Part shown: positions 54,908-64,000 of the stretch, piece by piece
Layout: the number at the start of each line of letters is the position of its first letter
Position numbering within the stretch: position 1 is the first letter of the stretch
DNA from: Eutreptiella sp. 'Long Island Sound 2002'
Taxonomy: Eukaryota; Euglenozoa; Euglenophyceae; Eutreptiales; Eutreptiaceae
DNA: 64,000 bases
Reading direction: 5' to 3'
NCBI GenBank assembly: GCA_964036045.1
Contig: OZ038382.1
Span: 77,723,918-77,787,917, forward strand
Notes under the pieces: model-generated
The model's input: only the letters and a program-made list of their open reading frames with translations
Told to the model about the DNA's origin: nothing
The model's database searches: none
Made by a program: the position numbers and the translations under genes

Positions 54908-57153
54908 TAGACGTACTGCAAGCAGAACTCACCCTGTTTTAGGACTCTTGTTCTTGATTCCATGTTCTCAACCAACCCAAGGCACAAGATCCCTTCGTGG
55001 TAAAGCCGGTGAGCAAAGACAACACCTCAGCAATGGATATCCATGGTAAGTTGGGAATGTAGTACAAGACCCTGAGAAGGATGGATGATACATTGCCTAT
55101 CACTCTCAGTTAACCGAACTGACGAATACAGCAATTTATCAATGTGATGCAAATCCTTCTATTCCTTCTGTAATTTAATTCCTTAAAGGTGCTGCGACCG
55201 ATGGACTGTCCTACGATCGCGACTGCGATGTCCATCTGTCCCTCTATTCCATTACACTCCCCTCACAAGCCATTTGATCCCTACAAAGTAGGCATCGCAT
55301 GGCTGATAAAGAGGAAAGAAAACTGATTAAATGACTGCCCGTATCTGGAATCCCTCCTGTCTCTGGATATGGACACAAAACAATGCAACACAAAGTGATC
55401 TGGTGACACCGCGGCCCAGCACTCATTCCCACTCCACAATACTAGCCCGCCTACAAGCCCTAAGACAGCTTGCAGCTGTGCATAAGCAGATATTGTGATC
55501 AGGGGGGGGGAGGGCTGGCTGACAGTCGTGCGTCGTCTGGCTGTCTGGCAGGCACACAAGTGCGCCAGTGTGCCAAGCAACCAACAACTGTCACCATCAC
55601 CAACTACTACAACAAATTAGCAGCACAACCAAATGGAAGGGGAAAACAAAAATAACAAAGAGGAAAAGCACAACTGTTGAAAACGAATATACCTCCAGGA
55701 CTCCAGGAGACTCTGGATCTGCGCCGTTGTGGTGTACTGTGGTGACTGTGTGGTCCTGTCTGTGCCCTGTGGGGACTGCTGTCTGAAGGCCGTCCGTATG
55801 TTGCGTCGTATCTACCTATATCACACCAGCATCCCCAGGGCCAACCCACTATTAACCTGCTGTGGCAACAGTCACACTCCATGAGTCCTGTTCCGTCCCT
55901 ATGGTGTACTGTTTCAAAAAAAAACAAGAGGCAAAGAGAAATCCGCATGCGTTGCAAATGGAACCAAAATCACTGCCTGTATGCCTGTCTGCATCTGTTA
56001 CCGTCCGACATTGTCTGCATACTGTCTGCACACTGCCTGCACACTGCACACTGTCTGAGGTCTGTCTGACAGCATCTGGCAGGCAACCCTGTGCCCGTAC
56101 ATGATGCCGAAACAAATATGAGATCCTTATCCTATTCGAAATAACGTAATTCCCCGTCTGGATCCCACTTCATTCCTTGACTTTGCTCTGTGCATTCCTT
56201 GATCTCCAGCACTGCACAGAGCAGCACACAGGACAGGATACTGGAACCCAGTAAATAAATGAGCGCTGAGACGACGCAGCACCCCGGGGGTAACGCGGGG
56301 ACGCACAGAGCAAAAAGACGACGCGAATGCACTGTGACTGCACAGCAGGTAACGAATGCACTGTGACTGCACAGGAGGTAACGAATGCACTGTGACTGCA
56401 CAGGAGGTAAGCGCTGAGCCTACTGAGCGCTGACCTGAAGGAATGCAGGTGAATGACTGCGTGAATGACCGCAGGTGAACAGCATATCTGTTTCCCGAGG
56501 CAGTCCTGATCTAGGAATTCTGATTGCATTCTGATTGTATGAAATTCTGATCTCCTGTAGCAACAACAAAACAACAAAGGCAGCCTGAGGGATAAGGAAG
56601 AGGGGGGGGGGCAGAGGATTACCACCAAAGAGGGATGCAATTGAATTCGTACACTGGTATGTATCATTGTCTGGATACCCTCTATGTACTTGAGGTTATA
56701 CATACCAACCATATTACGTGAAAGTCTGAAATTTTGTCAGGCTTGTATCCATTCGGAAAAATTGGCGTCACCAGGCGAGGAACATACACCTGGATTTAGT
56801 GCACCTGCTGCAACAGGACTTGACTCTGTCAATGACAGACCTGGGTGTTGTCTGGATTAGGACAGCGCAGCGCAATGGCAAAATACATGCATGCAGAAGA
56901 AAGGAGAGAGAAAAATATGGCCTCAAATTGACTGTCCCACTCTCGCAATGAGGGGGCCCACCTGCCAATACAGTGGGAGAACAAATAGGAATAAAACACT
57001 GTCCTGCAGAGCAGGGGGGGGGGGGCATCCTGAGCCCAGGACCCCAAGCAGCAGAAAACAGAAACCTGAAATCTGTATGGTGAGCCAATTTCACCATCAG
57101 AACTCGAAATTGAAATTCCGATACCTATGCACAAAGAGGGGAAGAGAAAGCAA
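54908..57153. other. Unassigned region with G runs and short repeats
   Basis: No gene recognised. Runs of nine to thirteen G occur near 55,502, 56,605 and 57,015. Three copies of a 29-bp unit (GAATGCACTGTGACTGCACA plus AGGTAAC) lie at 56,325-56,410. CTGTCTGCACACTGCCTGCA-type sequence repeats near 56,010-56,060. Confidence 0.4.
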
Positions 57154-58561
57154 TCACAAACGATAGTACAAGCGACACAGGTGCACAGTGTCACGATGAT
57201 AAAAAACCGGCGGGCTGTCACTGAAGCGAAGTGTCCAGTCCAAAAACCGCGGATGAACGACATACTTACTACGCAAAACACACACATCCTGAATACCTAC
57301 ATCGATTTTCTGTTTAAGATTATACTGCCGCCAGTCTTGATTAATATCATGTAAAAATTCAGAAGCATCGTGCCACTCAGGTTTGTCATACCCCTTATAC
57401 TTGCCATACCATTTTAAAGTATGCCGGCGACGATGTTTATCCTTGCCTTTATTGGCAAACTTCTGATGCTTTAAAACTTTTTCAATGATTAACTTATCAT
57501 CATCAACAAGTGTTTCCTTATCAGAATAAAAATGAAGGGGCGGCTGATTATGTGTGTGGGGTGGATTATATGGCTTAGGCCGATACGACTCTACATCCTG
57601 CGGTCCGTAGCGACCAGCTACGTGGAAACGACCCACACTCCATGTCTCCAAAACTTCGGCTGGACTCACCCAAGCCCTGTCCAGCTTACTATCACCAGGG
57701 CGCTGCAACACCTTGAGCCACACCCTGTCATCAGGCTCAAATCGCTGCTGCGGCGAACTCCTGGGCTTTCTGCTCGTGTATGCGAGAGAGACGATCTGGC
57801 ACAAAAGCACGCTCCTTTGGTACGCGTTTAAAAAATTGGTGTGCGTCCTCGCACCCAAAATCAGGAGAAACAAGGGGGTGGTCACCAAACCCAATGGGGT
57901 CCCTGTCAAAAACAAGGCGATGGGGACTGCACCCTGTTATGACCCCAGGGGTGTCATCAGCACTCCACAAGGGTAAGGGTAGTATATCAACCCATTTACG
58001 CTTGCGCCCACACTGTTTTAAGAGGGTACGCAGACTGAATACAACGACCCTCACATCATTTGCAGCCCTGCCATTACTGTGTGCTCGGTACACAGGGGAA
58101 CGCCACTGTTCGATTCCCGACAGGTCACAGAACGTGGAAAAGAACACAGCGTCCAGGACTTTATCATTGTCCGCAAAAGGTTCTTTGGGAAGACCAAAGA
58201 ATGTTACAAAACGAGTCAAAAACAACGAAGCCAACTCCGCAGAAGTAACACTCTCATGACAGGGCACTGCCCTAACATAGCCAGTGAGGCGGCATACTAT
58301 TACAAAAATACTATTGTACTTAACAGACCCAACTGAGACTGGAGGAAGATGACAGAAGTCCACAGATATGCCATGAAAAGGATATTCAGGTACAGGGTAC
58401 GCCTCAAGGGTATCAGGCTGTAGGCCTGTCCGCCTCTTGACCGCCTGACAAACTTGGCACCCTGCCAATACCACAGAAACACCCTTGCGCAATTTGGCAT
58501 AAGAATATTTGACAGGCGCACCTTTCCCTGGTTCCTGAAAAACATACTTACGATCAATCAA
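57154..58561 (-). pseudogene. Element D integrase and chromodomain
   Basis: The first frame, 58,561-57,737, has the zinc-site cysteines CQVC and a catalytic core with D68 (SVDFCH) and D131 (FADNDKV). The expected glutamate is replaced by alanine (GRAANDV, residue 167), so it cannot be active. A frameshift near 57,745 leads to the second frame to 57,154. That has the integrase C-terminus (DDRVWLKVLQ, WVSPAEVLETW) and a chromodomain: IIEKVLKHQKF, LKWYGKYKGYDKPEWHDASE, FLHDINQDW (about 57,330-57,490). The order fits a chromovirus. RT and gag are not present upstream. It belongs to a family different from A and B. Confidence 0.8.
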
Positions 58562-59163
58562 CTGGTGTTTCTTATAGACACCAGGATGAGCCTATGAGTG
58601 TGGTGCAATTATAATTTTGTCCAGAAGACTAATGAAGGTCCGTAGAACCGGCCCCTGCCATTGTGCGGGTTCTACGGCCTATTCCCGATCTTTCCACCTT
58701 CTTCCCCGTGACACCCATTGTCCTAGATTTCACCAATGCTTCCATGCTTACGAATAACCGATTTGCAAATTTCAAAAATGTCCCAAAAACACACCCCTTG
58801 GCAACCCATGGCAATGGAAATCCAAATACGTGATCCGCCATTTCAAATTGAGGGAAGTGTTGAGGATGGAGGCACCTGGGTCCATCAATACATGAAAGTC
58901 ATGGAGAAGGGAACAAACAATGACAATGTCGGGCAAAGGAGTTGAGAGGTAGAAATGGAGATGAAGCCCTGGAATAAGACATGCGATTCTCGAAGAGGAT
59001 GTTGCGTCCCTATTCCAAGAATCGATCTTTAGACCATGCACATTGGTCTTGTGCGCATTGTGTTAAATTACTTACGATTATGCTCACATAAAAAGAAAAA
59101 GCAGGAAAACAACGCAGACAACAAATAAAAGAATAGAAAAATCGATTTCTTCCGACCTCAGAA
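58562..59163. other. Unassigned stretch right of D integrase with a 10-bp inverted repeat
   Basis: CCGTAGAACC at 58,640-58,649 pairs perfectly with GGTTCTACGG at 58,668-58,677 across an 18-base loop. I see no coding. Confidence 0.4.
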
Positions 59164-59186
59164 ACCCCCCCACCAAATTGGCGCCA
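59164..59186 (-). other. Possible primer-binding site
   Basis: On the minus strand AACAG is followed by TGGCGCCAATTTGGTGG, a TGGCGCC start used by many plant LTR elements. If real, an LTR would lie at 59,187 and rightward and include the 84-bp minisatellite. No matching second LTR was found. Confidence 0.25.
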
Positions 59187-59329
59187 CTGTTTGGCGAGGT
59201 CGGCGAACAATCAACCACACATAGCAGCACAACACGAACAAAGAGATAAAACAAGGAAACTTGCTGCACGCGCCAAAACAGTAGCAACGTGTCCGCAAGT
59301 AGGGGAATAGTGCCTGAGTGCATGCTCCA

Positions 59330-59840
59330 ACAACACACAAAGTTCACGCAAGGGAAAGCGAAGACACCGCATGCTTCCTCTTGGGCGTCGCCAAATACAA
59401 CGCAAAGAAGATATAGCATGTGACATGTCATGAATGCATTAAGACAACACGCTTGCTCTTGGGCGTCGCCAAGTACAAGGAGTCCACAACACAGCGAAGA
59501 AATAGCATGTATCATGAATGCATTCAGACAACACGCTCACTCTTGGGCGTCGCCAAAAACAATGAGTCCGCAACACAAAGAATAAGTAGCATGTGTCATG
59601 AATGCATTAAGACAACGCGCCTACTCTTGGGCGTTGCCAAGTACAAGGAGTCCACAACCCAAGGAATAAATAGCATGTGGCATGAGTGCATTAAGGCAAC
59701 ACGCTTACTCTTGGTTGTCGCCACAAACAAAGAGTCCACAACACAAAGAATAAGTAGCATATGTCATGAATGCATTAAGTTCGCACGCTTACTCTTGGGC
59801 GTCGCCAAGTACAAGGAGTCCACGACCAAACAGGGTAAAT
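59330..59840 (+). repeat. 84-bp minisatellite, about five to six copies
   Basis: Each unit has CATGAATGCATTAAGACAAC, CTTGGGCGTCGCCAAGTAC and AGTCCACAACACAAAGAAT. Eighty-four bases is 28 codons, so the plus strand keeps an open frame of HECIKTTRLLLGVAKYKEST repeats (59,420-59,842). Degenerate relatives continue to about 60,330. There is no other evidence that it is translated. Confidence 0.85.
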
Positions 59841-60590
59841 AGGTAAATAGCATGCGTCATGTGAGCATAAATAATAAGATGCAAATGAAGTGACAATAAA
59901 AAGGAAAGAGTGCCTTAAGACAACGCGCATAAACATGGGAGTACGTGAACGAGGGGAACAGGGGAACAAGGAACGAGAAGGTGGCAAAGTGCATGCGTAG
60001 GAAGGGGAGCTTGAGTGCGTGCCCCAAACAAACAAAAAGTGCGTACGAAGGGGGAGGGGACAAGAGAACAGTATAGCACGCAAATGCCGAAGGGAGCAAA
60101 GTGCATGCCTAGAGAAAAGGACTAAGAGTGCGCGCCCCAAAGCAACACAAAGTTCATGCGAGAGAAAGGAAGAGGGGATAAGAGGACGAATGAGGGAGGA
60201 GACATGCAGTGCAATGCAAGAGTACAATGCGTAACCAGGGAAGAACAAAGAACAGACGAGAAAACCGGAAAATGTGATTGTGCGTGTGTGCCCGCCCCAA
60301 AACATAGCAACATGCACGCGTAGAGACTAGGAGCTTGTGTGCGTGCCCCAGCAAAGCCAGCGCAAAGGGAGGAAAAGGGAGCAGAGGGAAGGGAGGATGG
60401 GGGCTCGAGGGAGAGAGGGAAAGGGCGGAGTGGAGGGAAGCGAGAAAGAGAGGGAGAGGGAGGGAGGGGAACAAGCGGAAATGCAGAGCAGAGCGGGGAG
60501 GAGCGGGGGAAGAGGAGCAAAGAAGTGCGCGCAAAAAAAGAGGGAAGTACAAACACCACCACCACCGGCCAAGGTCGACAAGGACGGATA
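59841..60590. other. Degenerate repeat flank, G/A-rich
   Basis: Decayed units related to the 84-bp repeat (GTGCGTGCCCCAAA at 60,015, 60,135 and 60,285), then purine-rich GGGAGAGGGAGGGAG sequence at 60,370-60,530. No gene. Confidence 0.5.
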
Positions 60591-62850
60591 ATATGACGCC
60601 CCGGATTGGAGCATCCAGGGCAGCGTGGTGCAAAGCCCCCGGACTGAAATGTCCGGGGGAGTGGAGCCAGTGCTAGGACTCGAACATCCGGGGCCAGCAA
60701 GAAGCCACACAGCAACGTGACTCCCTGGACTGGAGCATCCGGTAGGGCGAAGTGGCACGAGGACAAGCGCACGGACCCCGGACTCGAACATCCGGGGAAG
60801 AACGTACAGGCCTGCAACAGGGCCACCCGCACTGGATCATCCGTGGGGCAGAAAGCCTGGACTGGAACATCCCGGAAAGAAGCGAGTGGCCGTGGATTGG
60901 AGCATCCGGGGCTGCACAAGCAGGAGGAGGAGTTGGTGGCAAGGTAAGCGGGAGGCCAGTCAAGGAGAACAAGAACAAGAGCAAGGGATGGATGGGAGAG
61001 GAGACGAAGATAGTGAATAGAGATGAGAGAAGAGAAGGGGACGAAGGAGCGGCACGGAAGGGGACAACCGGCAAGGCATGAAAGAGAAGGATAGTTGGCA
61101 CCGTGCCACGGACTGGAACATCCCGGGCAGACCAGGAGCAAGCACCAAAGCACCAGAGCACCCTGGATTGGAACATCCGTGGGGTCGCAAAGAAAGGAAG
61201 ACAAGCACAAGCAGCCGGAACAGGAATATCCGGGGAAGAAAGAGCAGGCGGGCAGCAAGGCCCATTGGTCTGGAACGGGGGGCAGTGGAAAACATGGACT
61301 AGATCGTCCAGAAACGAAGCGAGGGGCTCCGGATCGGAGAATCCGGGGCTGCGCAAGGAGAAGGAGGTGGCAAGAACGAGCAGGCAAAAAAAAAAGAGCA
61401 AGAGCAAGGAACGGAACCAAGACAGAGGGAGAGGCGAAGAGAAGAGGACGAAAGAACAGCAGCGGGGCCCCATGGGCAGGAACACCCAGGTGGAAGGAGA
61501 GACAAGGAGGCATGCGTAAGGAACCGGGCTGGAGCATCCGGAGAAGAAAGAACAAACTGGCAACAGGGCCACCTGGACTGGAACATCCGGGGGGCAGCAA
61601 CCCTGGACTGGAACATCCAGGGCAGAGTGGTGCTCAGCCCCCGGACTGGATTGTCCGGGGAAGTGGACCCAGTGCCGACGACTGGAACATCAAGGGCCAG
61701 GATGAACCCACACAGCAACAGGGCCCCATGGTCTGGAGCATCTGTGAGGACGAAGTGGCAAGAGGACAAGTGCAAGGGGCCCAGACTGGAACATCCGGGG
61801 AAGAAAGAAGAGGCCAGCAACAGGGCCACCTGGACTGGATCATCCGGGTGGCAGAGAACCCGAACTGGAACATCCGGGGAAGAAGCGAAGGGCCCTTGAT
61901 TGGAACGTCGGAGGCTGCACAAGGAGGAGAAGGCGGCGGTGGCAAGAAAAGCGGGAGGCCAGTCAGGGAGAACAAGAACAAGAGCAAGGAACGGAAGGGA
62001 GAGAAGACGATGAACATGAACCGTGTGAGCAGAGAAGGGGACGAAGGAGCGGTACAGAAGGAGACAACCGGCAAAGCAAGAAGGAGAAGAAAAGTAGGCA
62101 AGGTGCCACGGACACAGATGGGAACATCCGGGGCACACCAGGCACTAGTATCAATACACCAGAACACCGGAACAAACGGGGGGCCGCACAGAAAGGAAGA
62201 CAAGCGCAACGAGCTCGAGCACGAACAGCCGAGGAAGGAGGAGCGGGCAGGCAACAGGGCCCATCGGTCTGGAACAGCCGGGGGGCAGTGGACAGCCATC
62301 CTGGACTGGAACATCCGGCGAAGAAGGAGCAGGCAGGCAGCAGGGCCCAGAGCGTCCGGTGCAGCGCAAGAAGAAGGAGGTGGCACGAACAAGAAGAGCA
62401 AACGGCCAAGGCAAAAAAGAGCAAGAGCAAGGAACGGGACGGAGGGAAAGGCGAGAGGAGAAGGGGCCGAATAAACAGCGGGGGGGCCCCCTGGACTTGA
62501 GCATCCGTGAGGAAGAAGAGACAAGAGGGCGAGTGCAAGGAGCCCGGACCGGAACATCCGGGATAGAAGAACAGGCCGGACACAGGGCCGCCAGGACTGG
62601 AACATCCGGGGGGCAGAAACCCTGGACTGCAACATCCGGGGAAGAAGCGAGTAGCCCCGACTTGGAACGTCCGGGGCTGCATAAGGAATAGGAGGTGGCA
62701 GCGGCAAGAACCAGCAGGAGATCAGTTAAGGAAAACAGGAGCACGAGCAAGGAACGGGGCCACGTGTGTGGGAGAGGAGAAGAAGACCACGGGAAGTGAG
62801 TCCCCTGGACTGGACCATCTGGGGACGAGGTGAGTGAGTACCCACAGGGT
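60591..62850 (+). repeat. Dispersed GGACTGGAACATCCGGGG repeat field
   Basis: About 35 copies of a core GGACTGGA(A/G)CATCCGGGG spaced 30-90 bases apart within larger repeated blocks of roughly 1 kb (compare 60,780-61,080 with 61,780-62,060). The core has partial dyad symmetry (CCGG with flanking GGA and TCC). Long Pro/Ser-rich frames on minus (492 codons) follow from the repeat. Confidence 0.8.
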
Positions 62851-64000
62851 GGAACGCCTGGGGATCCATAAGGGGGAGAAGGTGACAAGGAGAACCAGCC
62901 AAGGCACACAAGATCAAGAGCACGGAACGGGACCAAGACGAAGGGAGGGGAGAAGGAGGTGACGGCAGGAGGCGCGAGTAGTGAAAGAGACGCATGATCG
63001 GCGCGGACGGAGACGCCCGGCAACGCAGGAAGCGGGAAAGACGGAGCAGCAGGAGAGAGCGGACAAGCGCGAGGGCATCCGGAGCGGTCAAGAGCGAGAG
63101 CGATGTCGCGGACAACAGCGCTGCAGATGGAGTTGCAGGCCAAGACATGCCAGGTGAGCAAGGGACGGGCACAGCGAGAGGGAGACAGCACGGCAATTCG
63201 GGGACTAGTAAGAGGGTAGAGCCCTCGGACAAGAGGATCCAGGGCAGAGCAGCCTAGTGCCGGGAGCCAGAGAAGATGACCACGAGAGGGGTAGAGGTAG
63301 AGGGGAGCGACCACAGAGTGGACCACCCGGTCGGGGCGGGGTTGCAGCAGAAGGAAAGGCCAGAGAGGGGAGAGGGGAGGGGAAGAGCAAAGGCACAGAG
63401 GGGAAGGCAAGAGAGACATGAAAGGCGGATGCACAAAGGAGTATAAGGCGAAGCCTTGGGGAATGGAGTCAGCTGAGGAGTACCCCAGCGCCTAGACGCC
63501 CCGCTACACGAGCCGTAGTCGGGGGTTCGATTCCCACTACCAACGCTTGTGGGGCACCCTTGAAGACAAGCTTTGTTCAAGGGTCATGGTAACGGTACTC
63601 TTGCAACAGGTCCTCCAGGGGCCACATAGGTACACAAGCAGCCCCGGACGCCGGGTATGTTTTCTCTTTGTCCGAAGCGGGCAGCAAGGAGAGCAGGTGT
63701 GGAGGGTGACTGCAGGTGGATGGGGAAGGGAACCAAGGGGGGCAGTGGGGGCGAGGCAGGCTCATGTGTACTGTACGCAGGAGACACACAATGAGCAAGA
63801 ACGAAAAAGAGGTCAGCGTGCGGAGGGGGGAGTCAGTTGACAGCCTGCAGACGATGGGAGACACGGAGAGCACCGAAAGTGAAGCACAGCGGAGAAGAAG
63901 TGGGTGCGCATCGGCACGAAGTGAGCGGGCGTTGGACGGGGAGCGGGAACGGTCCCTGCAGGTGTCGTGACACAGAGAGTGGAGGTCGACGGAATGGACT
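62851..64000. other. Unassigned G/A-rich end of window
   Basis: Weak traces of the preceding repeat reach about 63,250. GGGGGTTCGATTCCCACTAC near 63,517 looks like a tRNA T-arm, but no matching acceptor or anticodon arm is found. No gene recognised. Confidence 0.4.

Noticed and set aside
60122-61600. 492-codon minus-strand Pro/Ser/Leu-rich frame
   Set aside because: Produced by the GGACTGGAACATCCGGGG repeat field; no conserved domain.
63480-63545. tRNA gene suggested by GGTTCGATTCC
   Set aside because: Only the T-arm fits; no acceptor partner GTTGGTA, D-arm or anticodon arm is present upstream.

Overview
The window is nuclear DNA from a eukaryote with a large, repeat-rich genome. It holds no bacterial-style operons, no CRISPR array and no rRNA. 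It does hold canonical GT-AG introns, several families of LTR retrotransposons, satellites, and a captured fragment of a host metabolic gene (PPi-dependent phosphofructokinase, PFP). That fragment appears to run from the C-terminus of one PFP domain into the N-terminus of a second. Fused two-domain PFKs are known from apicomplexans, so a protist or alga (possibly an alveolate) fits, but this is weak evidence and I do not name a species.

Layout. (1) 1-3,306, minus strand: the gag start and LTR of one B-family element (B0), then the pol, protease and gag remains of a second (B1). (2) 3,307-29,972, plus strand: a 26.7-kb composite Ty3/gypsy element, family A, inserted into the gag of B1. It has 288-bp LTRs at both ends, a polypurine tract, and a 4-bp target duplication (CTTT). 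Two long C-type insertions (ins1 4,249-9,801; ins2 16,009-22,271) cut A into A1, A2 and A3. Each C insertion is flanked by a long direct duplication of A sequence (about 0.88 kb and 3.64 kb). Both end in the same 489-bp 3' module with an ACCT-repeat tail. Ins1 carries a Pro/His/RS-rich reading frame and the PFP fragment; ins2 carries a possible intron-containing leader, a 146-bp repeat and a 3-kb satellite. (3) 29,973-31,082: the rest of B1 (zinc knuckle and LTR). (4) 33,330-41,574: B2, the most complete B element, with gag, zinc knuckle, protease, an extra DIRS-methyltransferase-like domain, RT, RNase H, integrase and chromodomain. (5) 42,264-44,061: an unrecognised intron-containing gene whose introns are packed with tandem repeats. 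(6) 44,586-48,563: an 11-bp satellite, a truncated B LTR, B3 gag plus LTR, and a zinc-knuckle gag-like remnant. (7) 50,709-53,125: a short LTR element, F, with TG...CA LTRs and a coiled-coil frame, sitting in an older reading frame. (8) 54.7 kb: an RT-like relic. 57.2-58.6 kb: a decayed integrase-chromodomain (element D). (9) 59.3-62.9 kb: minisatellites.

Reading the pieces together gives a stratified history. A landed in B1, and its two LTRs now differ by about 8 per cent by eye. Ins2 then entered A (its flanking duplicates differ by about 4 per cent). Ins1 followed (about 1 per cent). Most in-frame stops in A are TGA, and where copies can be compared several are CGA in the sister copy, which points to CpG decay. 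No gene here looks intact and clearly functional. Most coding entries are therefore given as pseudogenes or element fragments.
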